Source of the DNA: Bugulina stolonifera
Taxonomy: Eukaryota > Bryozoa > Gymnolaemata > Cheilostomatida > Bugulidae
DNA length: 64,000 nt
Direction: 5' to 3'
Assembly: GCA_935421135.1 (NCBI GenBank)
Contig: OW285188.1
Location: 5,818,733-5,882,732, forward strand
This document shows, in pieces, positions 38,401 to 47,115 of this stretch. The notes beneath the pieces were generated by a model. That model did no database searches. It saw only the letters and a program-made list of their open reading frames with translations, and was not told the DNA's origin. How positions within the stretch are numbered: the stretch's first letter is position 1; each line of letters starts with the position of its first letter. Position numbers and translations under genes: made by a program.

Positions 38401-41400
38401 AATATTATATTGCTATCTTTTTTAGGCTAAGGACTTTTGGATCGACCCTGGTACAAATGGCTAATTGACTAGAATACGACTCAGCAGTACTAAAGGCCAC
38501 ACTGTCATATTTGCACCATTCCTTGTTAGTTAGTCTTCCCAAGTTTATCGCATAGCATTTCTTCTCACCGAATGACATTCTCCACATTCTAGACCATTTG
38601 GCTAGGCCTACTGCATTGATACTAATTGGGAACACTTGTTCATCGTCTGTTCGAGTGGAGTACCGCCAGCATAAAGGCTCACTTTCCATGTTAAGCAGTT
38701 CTCCGTGTGATCTACAGTAGTCTGTTAGAGTAGAGTATCATCAGCATAAGCAGTTCGGAAGGCTAATGATATAGCAGATGAGTTAGGGATTGGTCTGCGA
38801 TAGATATCTTTCTGTCGGTATTTGCTTGCTTCGCTTGCATGTATTCATGACTTGTGGTCATGCATGTGCATGACCTTTGGTGGTACAGGCGTGTTACAGG
38901 GATTCCATTAGGAGTTGTCCTCCCTTGCATAGAGAAGACAACTCCAGGTTCAGGAGGGTTTCTTGATGCCAGCATAACCTGAGTTCCAACACCCATCAGG
39001 TGAGTGGGATGGGTACCCGACCCACCCCACTGTGGGTCAGGGTCAAGGGCCTAAGGCTACGACGCCGCTCTAGCAGTGATGGCGAGGACCTGGTCCCTCG
39101 GTCCTAGCACCACCCAAGTTTAATCCTATTATACAGTGTATATCTTTACCAACTTTATATCATTTTAACGGAATGAAAGCTACACGGACATTATTTTATG
39201 ATTTTACCTGGACCTAGATGTACAATACAATAATTTATTTTACTCATATTATTGGTGTTAAATTGCAGTTTTATTTAGTAATGTTGAAATCTTATATTGC
39301 ATATTATACACAGCTTCGCCATTAGAACTTGTAAAATGATCATTGTACATAATGATATGAAATTTTATATTATAATTTTCATGATAGATTGAGGTCTACT
39401 ACGGCACTTTAGTAAATAATAAACTATTGAAAACGCCACCAGGCAAGATCGTCAGTTGAATTCCTTCACAACTTTGGGCGAATGCAATACAATAATTATT
39501 ATACAGCTGTGGGTGTCACATGGTGAACATTACTTAATATGAATGATATTATAATATAACATAATACATATATTATATTTAACATTTTCTGTATACTACA
39601 TTCTGTAACTTACCTCTGTGGGAGGTCTGATAGCTGGCAGTTATACAGCTTCAGCTCTATCAAAGACGTTAATTCAGATATTACATGAGGTAATCCACTG
39701 GAGAAGTTACTGCTCACTACATGTAGTACTTGTAGATTTTGTAAAGCTTTCAAACTATATAACAGATAAAAACATGATATTATAATTACAGTATATATAT
39801 ACATATTACATATGTATATAATATACAGACATGCTTGAAGTACTACTGAAATCATGCCTTTTTTATGCAGCGGTTATGTTATATAGGTTATCATTTTTCA
39901 CTTTATGAAAAATACGTTTCATTTTCCACTCAAACTGATATCAGATGGAATTAGGTTCCCTGTATATATAGTTGCATTGCTATACGGAATATATGTTATA
40001 ATATAAGAAAGCGTTTACAGTATACGGCTACGTATTATGTACTCACCAGTCGAGATTACGACTGTTAGACATTCCACCTATACTAAGGTGTCGGAGATGT
40101 GTCGACATTACATCCAATGGTGGCATCACATCGCCTAGTGGTTGTATATGCATGTGTGTTATATGATGATCTCCTATTGTCCTCAGTATAGTGCGATAGT
40201 CTGTGACTAGATATGTAGATATACTATAGGGAGATGGTATCAGATCAATCTCTGCTTCCCCACTGTGTCTGTACCACACTCTAAACCCTGCATACAATCA
40301 TATACATACACAGTATAATATATACATCTATATACATCTGTAAGTAGTTAGTTAGTGTTAGCTGTTAGTGCTGGACGGTTTTGGTTTGCACTTGCATTCA
40401 GTTTTTTGCTGATTTTTCAAAAAAAACTGAATGAGACCGAAGTTGTCTTCTACCCCTTGGTTTTATTCAGTTTTTTAAATTTTGGAAAAAACCAAATTGA
40501 ACCGAAAATTTCATCCTCAAAATTGGGAGTTGTCACACACTGCTTTTAACGATAATGGCTTTGCTTATAATAATATGCAAGTATAAGTACTAAAAATTGA
40601 GTAAAACTGCAACAAATCATCATTGGGTGACAACGATGGTTGCAGAGAAGTCTGTATGTAATTATAAAGATTGCAAGATGTATTCGATCGTATGTGACAC
40701 CAGCAATTACCGGAAATGGGCACGCTAAGGGGACAGATGCGATTTGAATTGACAAATTGAATCGTATCGAGGTTTGGTTTACATTTTGGAATTTCGCAGT
40801 TTTTGAACATGGAAAAAAACTGAATGATACCAAAAAACTGTGCAGCACTAGGTTTCGTCACCCACTAGCTCCCAACACCAACATACAAATATTTTAGTGT
40901 TTTTGATACAGAATTTCGTTAGCTTTCTACTAGTATGCATATTTTCCAAGTGACATTGATAGCCTATGAATAGCAAACAACTGCTAGCACCTATATTATA
41001 CTACTCATACTGGCAAGAGAGAGAAATCATTGTGAAGTAGGCCTAATAATGCTATCACATGGTTACTATTGTATCTCAATTTTTGGGGTTGTCGACTGAA
41101 TTCCTATTTTTCTTTCAAAAAGTAATTCATTTATGTGCACATGTCCAATGTATATGCAGTATAGTACAAACATTTGGAACAATCAACAATTCACCAGAGA
41201 GTAGATAAATTCACTTCCAGTATTTCATTACATATCCTATCTAACAAACTTCTCTACAAGAAACTGTTTACACACTTCCATAACCTGGAATTTATAGACT
41301 TGATGTACCGACCTCAACCTATGAGTCATAGAGCATAGAATTGTCCATTAGCAGGGTTAACCAGAGAATTGCCTGTACTGTTGCTGGACATCCCAGTCTA

Positions 41401-42190
41401 TATGTGACATAGATTTGGTGTATATTCTATACAACTACATTGCCATTTTTCATAACCTGCTAGGGTAAAGGGTACGCACAGTACACATGTACAGTGTATG
41501 TAATAATATACATGTATAATATAGAACTATATACATACCCTGAGATGGTTCTGTCTCTGAAGGATCCGGTGATTCTGTGCGTGTAGTAGACAGTAATCCT
41601 GGTGACTCTAAACGTCTGCTGGTTCTAGTTGGATTAGCAGATTTACCTTTTCCATGTTTGTTTCCCATCTCTGCTATATCTGTAACAAAGTCCTACTACC
41701 AGTATGGCTGTATATATGTCAAAATGAAGAGAGTATATCTAATACAGTACCATACTATCTAATCTATCAACATCATAACATCATGTCATCACAACAGAAA
41801 TCAAACAGTAGAGTAACCTGCCCTACTGCCCCCAACCAATTATCAAGTAACAGTTGTATCAACTACAAGTTAAGAGTATAGACACAATGACTCTTACTTA
41901 GCTGGTCTGTAGGAGTCACAAGTCAAGTCTAACAATATTAAGTCACACAAGTCACACACAAGTCACACACAATACTATTATCTGGAGTAGAAGCCACAAT
42001 GTTGTCACTGTGGTGATATACCAGTGTATCCACTCTCACACATTACAGACTTGAATATTAAATATTACATTACTACATGTTGTTATACTATTATAGTTTA
42101 TCCGAGTCTATCAAACTTGTTATAACATAATATTGAATATGATGTATACCCGAGTAGGGTCAGCACTCTGAATACTTCAATGCCCAGCTA
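26324..42190 (-). CDS. LRR-ROC-COR-caspase fusion protein gene, copy 2 (complete)
   Basis: Spliced by eye: noncoding exon(s) ending at 42150 and about 41903; coding exons 41539-41668 (start codon at 41666-41668), 40047-40287, 39614-39754, 36917-37057, 36581-36721, 32888-34902, 32246-32332, 31888-32078, 28604-28795, 28111-28333, 27253-27447, 27015-27124, 26324-26467 with stop TAA at 26324-26326. All junctions are GT-AG and all phases agree; coding length is 3951 nt, 1316 residues. Order of domains: MGNKHGK myristoylation-type start; LRR-like exon and three two-repeat LRR cassettes (to about residue 265); last LRRs, ROC GTPase (P-loop residues 370-377, DFGG 422-425, THSD 491-494); COR to about 930; acidic linker; caspase p20 (about 1030-1168) with His1121 and Cys1165; p10 to the end. 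Inferred role: membrane-tethered, GTP-switched receptor whose activation drives a caspase. No death-fold domain is obvious. Confidence 0.9.
27015..27124 (-). CDS. Copy 2 caspase p10 core exon
   Basis: 110 nt, phase 1 in and 0 out. Reads SYQALRHPSYGTWFIRIL followed by VATFYKHSCHRDIEELFKM. The block R-x5-GTWFI is the family's R-x(4-5)-GSWFI; Arg1238 corresponds to the p10 arginine (Arg341 in caspase-1 numbering) that binds the P1 aspartate. Donor ATG/GTGAGT. Confidence 0.9.
27253..27447 (-). CDS. Copy 2 caspase intersubunit linker and p10 start
   Basis: Continues the active-site exon as SGDRLDLGDAV, then a roughly 40-residue Ser/Pro/Ala-rich linker with TVDDT and FDV, then HLDADDFYVMKPSTE, the usual opening of p10. 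The linker, with several aspartates, is where caspases are normally cut during activation; which residue is used is unknown. Donor chosen at GAAT/GTTAGT because it alone restores phase with the next exon. Confidence 0.85.
28111..28333 (-). CDS. Copy 2 caspase p20 exon with the catalytic dyad
   Basis: 223 nt, phase 0 in and 1 out. Reads EILSEISKETRHKEH, then FVLVIMSHGTSGHIFYDTD, and ends LIIFHACSG. The catalytic His is in SHG (codon at 28250-28252) and the catalytic Cys in HACSG (codon at 28118-28120). Canonical caspases have QACxG; here the Gln before Ala-Cys is His. Both catalytic residues are present, so activity is plausible but substrate recognition may differ. Confidence 0.9.
28604..28795 (-). 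CDS. Copy 2 caspase p20 first exon
   Basis: 192 nt, phase 0 at both ends. Reads VYEMSDPVRGRVMIINNENF, then SQTRDGSYIDYCNILALF and DFVVAKERMFDLTRK. These match the caspase start 'RG-hydrophobic-IINNE-F', the R-x-GS-x2-D block carrying the P1-binding arginine (residue 1061), and the 'DLT' strand. It sits beyond a 3.1-kb intron full of satellite. Confidence 0.92.
28950..29757. repeat. 26-bp minisatellite, about 31 units
   Basis: Unit TTACTTCACCATATTACATC plus GTACTA, period 26. The leftmost third of the array uses a variant (TATTATAC in place of TACATCGTAC; first units ACTATA for ACCATA), so the array has blocks of older and younger units. The plus strand has almost no G, giving extreme strand asymmetry. 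Confidence 0.95.
29757..29860. repeat. (ACTAC)n array
   Basis: About 20 perfect ACTAC pentamers follow directly on the 26-bp array, then decay to ACTATA. Confidence 0.95.
29925..30335. repeat. (CATAC)n-type array
   Basis: Imperfect pentamers CATAC, with stretches of perfect repetition at about 29965-30040 and variants (CACAC, CATAG, CATGC). On the transcribed strand it reads GTATG repeats. Confidence 0.93.
30336..30470. repeat. 24-bp repeat CACTACACTGCATTATACAC-type
   Basis: Four to five near-identical units of about 24 bp containing ACACTACACTGCATTATACA, continuous with the pentamer arrays. Confidence 0.85.
30517..31729 (+). mobile_element. hAT transposon, internally deleted, with perfect 8-bp target duplication
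   Basis: Ends CAGGGATGCCCAAA and TTTGAGCATCCCTG are inverted repeats. The octamer CTATACAC is present at 30509-30516 and again at 31730-31737. At 30837-31016 the plus strand reads the end of a hAT transposase: VKLMTLCGSTFLCESLFSHL, then NYIKSKNQTRLTDKH and a stop, the C-terminal dimerisation motif. The rest of the transposase is missing or broken. It inserted into the TATAC satellite of the caspase-side intron of copy 2. Confidence 0.92.
31730..31875. repeat. TATAC/TACTG satellite, right of the hAT insertion
   Basis: Continuation of the array at 30336-30510, split by the hAT element. It ends about 10 bases from the donor of exon 31888-32078. Confidence 0.8.
31888..32078 (-). CDS. Copy 2 acidic linker exon
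   Basis: Acceptor CTATCAG, phase 1 in and 0 out. Reads STESPHTHSPLEDDDADSE, then CSDIVEEGYADFTRQDIEPF and a helical tail VPTSKERVRQLFDNQRK. It connects COR to the caspase. The strongly acidic part could hold protease sites; the helical tail might be a short adaptor or coiled segment, but no death-domain fold is recognised. Confidence 0.82.
32246..32332 (-). CDS. Copy 2 small exon after COR
   Basis: 87 nt between acceptor TTTACTCAG and donor GGAG/GTAACT, phase 1 in and 1 out. Reads YHLNVVEIAELNTYLSALEE followed by RRTLSESG. Likely an amphipathic helix. Phases on both sides fit. Confidence 0.8.
32438..32520. repeat. End fragment of the pogo-like element family
   Basis: Starts CAGGGGAACTTGCTTAATTC and matches the left end of the element at 35327 for about 80 bp. 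It is flanked by a direct repeat (AACTCCAAATCTATGCAAAA at about 32402 and 32522). Confidence 0.6.
32888..34902 (-). CDS. Copy 2 ROC-COR exon
   Basis: A single 2015-nt exon, phase 2 in and 1 out, 671 full codons. It opens with LRR ends (LSNLKKLEKLDVGWNKFRG and LDNLRELNLQENENL). The ROC domain follows: VVGNLMAGKTSLI (P-loop at 34566-34589), IDFGGHEVYHL (G3), ILALTHSDR (G4). COR occupies the rest, with LWERISSFIEEQ and LQLRADVLFNGLSLPGY as recognisable helical and sheet parts and YCAHC near the end. Donor CCAT/GTAAGT. Family knowledge: ROC-COR proteins dimerise through COR and cycle with GTP. Identity of the family is certain from the GTPase motifs; the cellular ligand is unknown. Confidence 0.95.
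35327..36323. mobile_element. Pogo/Tigger-like MITE with TA target site
   Basis: Left end CAGTGGAACTTGCCTGATTC and right end GGGGAGTTCCACTG are inverted repeats, TA on both sides. The interior lacks a transposase; 36000-36260 contains more G/C-rich sequence. Related ends occur at 32438 and 61174/62918. Intronic in ROCO copy 2. Confidence 0.75.
36402..36453. repeat. Near-perfect palindrome
   Basis: GAAGAATAAGCACCAATTTA, then GGAAAATTTTCC at the centre, then TAAATTGGCTCTTATTCTTC: a hairpin of about 25 bp per arm with one or two imperfections and no loop. Intronic. Confidence 0.85.
36581..36721 (-). CDS. Copy 2 LRR cassette exon 3
   Basis: 141 nt, phase 2-2. Reads LKALQHLQVLHVEYSNFSSG and later ELTSLIELGLWNCRLSDLPE. 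Donor AGAA/GTAAAT differs slightly from the AGAG/GTAAGT of the other cassettes. Confidence 0.9.
36917..37057 (-). CDS. Copy 2 LRR cassette exon 2
   Basis: 141 nt, phase 2-2. Reads VKALQQLQVLHVEYSNFSSG and ELTSLLELKLYDCQLSDLPQ. It lies 336 bp from cassette 3 with repeated intron sequence, a recent tandem duplication. Confidence 0.9.
37905..39125. mobile_element. 1.2-kb composite with about 150-bp inverted arms enclosing mariner and LINE fragments
   Basis: The left arm (GGTGGTACTAGGACC... GTTGGAACTTGGGTTATGCC, 37915-38052) is mirrored at about 38975-39120. One arm alone also occurs at 7205-7330. Inside: a mariner transposase N terminus on the plus strand (38096-38325; VKGLSNKLTHEDMMTTLGE, EDAPRSGRPAD) followed by AAGGACTTTTGGATCGACCC, the mariner end; then a minus-strand LINE reverse transcriptase piece (38440-38765) with AYADDTLL at 38737-38748 and LAKWSRMWRMSFGEKKCYA. 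Poly-C of about 18 lies at 37404. Confidence 0.65.
39614..39754 (-). CDS. Copy 2 LRR cassette exon 1
   Basis: 141 nt, phase 2-2. Reads LKALQNLQVLHVVSSNFSSG and ELTSLIELKLYNCQLSDLPQ. Standard donor AGAG/GTAAGT. Separated from cassette 2 by the composite transposon at 37905-39125. Confidence 0.9.
40047..40287 (-). CDS. Copy 2 N-terminal LRR-like exon
   Basis: 241 nt, phase 1 in and 2 out. Begins GFRVWYRHSGEAEIDLIPSP and ends HLRHLSIGGMSNSRNLD. Two codons longer than its counterpart in copy 1, with many substitutions in the middle, so this part of the protein diverges faster than the ROC-COR exon. Confidence 0.85.
40360..40852. mobile_element. hAT-like MITE
   Basis: TAGTGCTGGACGGTTTTGG near 40363 is mirrored by CCAAAAAACTGTGCAGCACTA ending at about 40851, with CAGTTTTTT-rich subterminal repeats in both arms. 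No clear target duplication. Intronic in copy 2. Confidence 0.5.
41539..41679 (-). CDS. Copy 2 start exon with N-myristoylation motif
   Basis: Acceptor GTTACAG, leader ATATAGCAGAG, start codon 41666-41668. Reads MGNKHGKGKSANPTRTSRRL, then a Ser/Thr/Pro/Glu-rich stretch ending SETEPSQ. Gly2 and Gly6 fit the N-myristoylation pattern; the Lys/Arg cluster after it (K4, K7, K9, R15, R18, R19) would favour membrane binding. Donor CAGG/GTATGT. Confidence 0.85.
42150..42190 (-). promoter_or_regulatory. Copy 2 noncoding first exon
   Basis: Shares GTCAGCACTCTGAATACT with 21052-21125 of copy 1 and ends in donor CTCGG/GTATAC. A short possible second leader exon (ACCAGCTAA, 41895-41903, between CTACAG and GTAAGAG) matches unspliced sequence in copy 1. 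42200-43300 to the right holds nothing I recognise. Confidence 0.5.
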
Positions 42191-43329
42191 ACTACGAGTA
42201 TTGTACAAATTGCTCACAAACTCTAGACAAAATACAAAATAGTCTATAGACTGGTTTTCCGTTGCCAGGTTGATTACCGGGTAATTTCTTACTATGAACA
42301 GTTAGATACAGTTGGAATTATATTCCAGAATCTCTCAGTATCACCTGCATTGATGATAATCTGATATAGCAGAGGACCGAATAGTTGTCTGATGTAGATT
42401 CTGGGAAGCCTTGGAGCCTTGGAGCCAACATAAGTCTTTGTGATACTAGTTTGTGGATTTTTAAACAAATCGGTTGATGGTTGATGATAGGTGTTTGCAG
42501 ACTTGTTGATTCAACTTTGTCAAATATTTATATTATGCTCGTAATCATGCGTGTTGAGGGCCTTCCCTCTCGACGGTAAGTGAATTGCCAAGAGCAAGCA
42601 TGTTAAGCTACTGTAAATCGAGGTCCGTCAAGGCCCGTCCAGGTAAGTGTGTGCGGTAGTGATCACGCCAGATCAGAAGTGTATTGTAGGCAGCAAATGA
42701 AAGAGAAGTTATTACCAGATTGAAAAGTCATAAGAATTTACAAACATGATAAAAATAAATTATAGTGGTGCAAGTGTTGGCATGTATACATGTAAGTAGT
42801 AAAATGGTAGATAACTATAAAAGTAGAGGTGTATTGAAGATCAGTCTGTCGGGATGATGATGAGGTGGGTCCGTGAAGTCACTTTAGGCTTATGAATAAG
42901 CCAGAGTCTTTATGGTAAAGTTACAAAGTTCAAGTGACGGCCGGTCTTCTTTGTGAGTTTTGGCGTGCTCGGGCCAATCAGATGGAGTTGTGGCATCTTC
43001 CACCTAAATTGGGCGAGCCAGTTCACCCCTTCTTGAAACCAGTAACGACTTTCCATTTACCCCATATACAGTTACTGCCGGGTATGTTGCTCTAATGAGT
43101 GCATACAGTGTCCCTGTTCACATTGTTATATATACAGGAGCAGAAGTAGAGTACCATGTGTTGGAACACAGTGCATATTCACCGGCTAGTCTATCTGGAC
43201 ACCAAATGATCCAATCGTAAGGCTTGAATAATTTTAGATTGTATATACATGTACATGTATCTATACTACTTGCACAAAGACCAGGCTAAATAGTTGTTCT
43301 TAGACCACTGAGTATCTGGCACTCAATCT

Positions 43330-44330
43330 GTATGCAGCTATCTTCTTCTGGGAGACTACCACGTGTCTATCGCAAAGCATGCGACTATCATTTTACTAGG
43401 ATTTTCCACTTGCACCATTTTTTCGTCAAATTAAATAATACTATAGTGCAGTGTGCGAAGTGGAACAAATAAGATGGGTACACGTTGCATGCCGTCTTAC
43501 AGATTAGTATTGTATAGCTATCCACTTAATTTTTATAGTAGCTAAGAAATTAGTGAATTACTAAAATGAAAACATTATGCTCTGGTGAGATTTGAACCCA
43601 AGACCCTATGAATGATAGTCATGCACTCTACCACTACGCTATCAGGTCCACAATAACTGTATGGGGAAAACCAGCTATTAAAATGAGGGTACACGCCTGC
43701 TGGCCGTATAACCACTGAAATTGAGGTGGGTACACACCGTATACTCCCGTATAACCACACTTCGATTACTGCTTTAGTGTTATTTTATCTGGCATTTCTT
43801 ACCACCACTTTAGGTTTTCATGTACAAGTGTTCAAGTATATATCCGAAAGACCCACCTATCATTGATATAAAACAATATAGACTAGTTAAATGGTATTTA
43901 AAATTTCACTCAGTCTATTTTAAATTGACAACAAGTTTGTCGTCAACTTGAAATAGACTAGATGACATTACATAATTCATCTAGTCTATTGGAAAATCAT
44001 AGTAAAATGATAGTCACATGCTTTGCAACAGACACGCGGTAGTCTCCCGGAAGAAGATAGCTGCATGCAGAAAACATTCGAGACAAATAGTGTAGCTTCA
44101 TTCTAGACTTACAATACCAACAATCTGCATGCAGCGTTGAGCTGTTGGCTATGTCAGAACTGCAGGTAAATTGGTGATGCAGAAGACAGGAGTGTATCAA
44201 CAGCATCTGCAGCTTAGGTGAACACATTTAGATAGTAGATAATTGCAGTAGCGTTACTATGATTTTCCACTGGACTAGATGAATTATGTAATGTCATCTA
44301 GTCTATTTCAAGTTGACGACAGACTTGAAA
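43330..44330. mobile_element. Nested inverted repeats, element-like
   Basis: 43335-43412 (AGCTATCTTCTTCTGGGAGACTACC-type) is inverted at 43993-44066. Separately, 43940-43999 (GTCGTCAACTTGAAATAGAC, ATGACATTACATAATTCAT) is inverted at 44258-44325. The second pair encloses the inverted arm of the first. No coding region. Confidence 0.55.
43577..43652 (-). mobile_element. tRNA-derived SINE head
   Basis: On the minus strand an A-box-like TAGCGTAGTGG (43631-43641) and B-box GGTTCAAATC (43589-43598) have tRNA-like spacing. Acceptor-stem halves do not pair, so I call a SINE promoter rather than a functional tRNA. Confidence 0.6.
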
Positions 44331-44384
44331 GATAAGTACAAGAAGGGCATACAACACAAATTTTTTTTCACAATATATCTGAAG

Positions 44385-45062
44385 TGGGAGCTTTCCCGGT
44401 TTTTAGAGTTTGTGGTAATGTCCATTGCTCCGTCGAGTTTAATTTCGATTTTATTAAAGCAATTGAAGCTTATGGCAGAAAAATAGGGATCTTCAAAGAT
44501 CTGGCACTGAAAGTAGAATTGTTTGTTACATATTGTAACGTATTCCTAGCCATCATCTGGGCTGTTGCCAGCTTAGTCCGATAACTTAGGCGAGTTTAAA
44601 CGCGTTTTTTACCTAATTGGAGTGATTGTAAAAAGGTTTTCAATTACCCAATTTGAGAGGTTTGCATATTATATTGTCAATATATAGATATAAGCCCGAA
44701 GGCTAATAATTATAATTATATAATTATAGTAATATTTTACCTCTGATGAGGCGGCGGCGTAAGTTGAGTGCCTCATTAGTGTAACAGTGTGCATTTAGTT
44801 TTGGCTTGGGATGTCAGAATTACCGCTGTTAGGGATTACTTCTTAGTCATCAGTCATGATACCTCTCATCTCACGTACAGTCCTTGGTAAGAAGGTTTGG
44901 TGGTAGCATCTGGAATTTGTTTATATAGATGTGGGTTCACCATCCCAGACAGCGTCTGCGTATTCTGATATCGGGCAACAGAGACTGGTATATGCTAAGA
45001 GACGCCCATGTTTAGGAGTATCATGGAGCACGTATTTTATTATTACACCCAGGATTCTACTC
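44385..45062 (-). mobile_element. Non-LTR retrotransposon 3' fragment
   Basis: Minus strand at 44940-45062 reads SRILGVIIKYVLHDTPKHGR and LLAYTSLCCPISEYADAVWD, homologous to the fragment at 24560-24985. The rest (44385-44900) matches 22770-23480. It is in-frame for the short part visible but truncated. Confidence 0.7.
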
Positions 45063-45124
45063 GCTTAAATTTAATATATAATAATAAACTAATTAATTTA
45101 ATTTTAATAATTGTAATAATCTAA

Positions 45125-45265
45125 TGCTAATGAGGTTGTACCATAGATATAATCTGAGGTACAACCTCTTTGATATCTAAGATATCTAAGATATTTTAGA
45201 CGATATCTAAAATAGATATCTAAGATATCTAAGATATTTTAGATGATATCTAATATAGATATCAT
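45125..45265. repeat. GATATCTAA palindromic repeat cluster
   Basis: Multiple GATATCTAAGATATCTAAGA units and the inverted pair GAGGTTGTACC / GGTACAACCTC. 45266-46250 has one 124-codon plus-strand frame that I could not link to any family. Confidence 0.7.
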
Positions 45266-46329
45266 CTGAGGTAAATTCTGAGTTAATAATATAAAGACTA
45301 GATAGGACCCGTTGTGTTACCGCACCAATGCCCAAATGTCTTATTTCATTGCTGGGAAGACCAACAACGTAAGGTTATCTCACCATGGAACTGCAGGCAT
45401 TCAGTGATGGCTCACACTATATGTTATAATGAAAAACTGCAGCATAAGCTGGCTCCACTTTCACTTTGGTTTAAACCAAACACTGCTGCCATAATACTGG
45501 TATCCTGGCAACTCGATGACTACATAGCATATTACCACATGAAGGCCTGTCAGCAGGTACTGAACACTACCTATTTACACTGTCTAAAATTACTCAAAAT
45601 TGCTAATGTAAACACGATGTACACTTCAATAAGTTTCCAAAGTTACTTACCAATGATTGTTAGTCAGTGCAGTCGAATGTTTGTGTGACACAGACTCACA
45701 TATCTAGGGCAGTGGGGTTTGAATTAGAGCAAGGCGTGACCTAGGCGTTGGGGCTCTAGTTACCTCTTACCGATAAGTTAAATTTCATCAAGCGAACGGT
45801 CTGAAGCCACTACATTACTATCTACCATTTCTAGATGTACGACACTTGCGGTTTCATTTCAGGAAGTATGTTGCAATCCCCTAGCTTGTGTGCCATCAGT
45901 TCATTGACAACCTATGTGAACGTGATTGTAATCATTCAGAGAAGCAAATAATATTAACGCCAAAGATCTGAGGTTACTCTCAGGAACACGCCCCTTAGAA
46001 AATCCAAGTATTTGGAAGATCTCCGACTTATCGATTATTGACTTGCATGCCCGTTGGTTTTACCAGTTTAACATGGTGAGCTCACAACTCCAACTTCTCA
46101 CCTCACGGTGGCCAAGGAGTTGTAGTAGTGTACACGTAGATATGCATAAAGATAATTAAATGCATATATAAATTCATCAGGTTGTCACATAATGGTGTTG
46201 TGGACTGTGGTGAAGTGGACATTTCATATAGTTTACGTTGATTGTATATATTAGTACAAATTGCATCTCATTGCATGGTTGCAACAGGTCGAGTGCCTGC
46301 TTAATTGTAAACATTTTGCTTTTTCTCAC

Positions 46330-47115
46330 CTTTCTCACCTATCCAGCTGTTGTTCTGGGCGGGTAGCAAGCTCCAAGCTCAATCAGCGGTTGCCACCTCA
46401 TCAGTTCATTTACATCTTCTTGCTGTTAGCCCCAGTGTTTCATATCGGTTCTGATGGTGTCACTCCATCTCTGCCAGGGTCTGCCTGTACGTCTTGTACC
46501 AGCAACTTTTATTTTTGTAACATGGCGGATATCTTCATCTTCATCTCTCCGGCAAACATGACCGTACCACTGTAGGCGCCTCTTCCTTATATATGTTGAT
46601 ATTTTTTTTTACTTTGGCCTGTTTTCTGACTTCTTCATTTGGTATGTGGTATTTATAGGTGATCCCATGGATATGTCTCAGCATCCCCATTCCTGTGGCA
46701 TCCATTCTTTTCTCCATCCTCTGAGTGACTGGTCAGGTTTCGCTTCCATAGGTGAGTGTTGACTTAATTGCCATCTTATATAGGAGGACCTTTAATTTAG
46801 TAGATACCTTCTTGTCCCATATCACCCCAGATAAGTCGCTTCACTCCATGCCACCCCAATCCTCTTTGCTACCTCTACACCACATCTTCCATCGTTGTCT
46901 ATCAGAGTTCCAAGGTATTTAAAGGTGGTAGTCTCTGGCAGTTTGAAAAGGTCCTCCTGGCTGTGGCTTTTCAACTTCACTGTTCTAGTCTCTCTTGCTG
47001 GTGCCATGTACTCTGTTTTGATTCTACTCAGCTGCAGGACCAAAACAGAGTACATGCCACCAGCAATTGTAAACCTTATGTACTGTATAGAATTGACAAT
47101 CTTCTGTAGCATTTT
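46330..47115 (-). mobile_element. Non-LTR retrotransposon reverse transcriptase fragment (RTE/CR1-like end)
   Basis: Minus strand: KTEYMAPARET, TTTFKYLGTLIDNDGRCGVE, VAKRIG, then across breaks LLYKMAIKSTLTYGSET, LQWYGHVCRRDEDED and RRTGRPWQRWSDTIRTDM. The order YLG..IDNDG, YGSE, W.GHV.RR and GRP..RW.D is typical of the C terminus of LINE polyproteins. Stops are present; it is dead. A duplicated ACTCTGTTTTG/ CAAAACAGAGT inverted pair lies at 47010-47050. Confidence 0.85.

Noticed and set aside
43577..43652. Functional tRNA gene
   Set aside because: A and B boxes are present, but the acceptor-stem halves do not pair, so a SINE is more likely. The same applies to 56060-56228, 58200-58370 and 63825-63965.
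45314..45688. 124-codon plus-strand frame
   Set aside because: No recognisable motif, no splice or neighbour support, and flanked by retroelement debris; may be a decayed transposon part.
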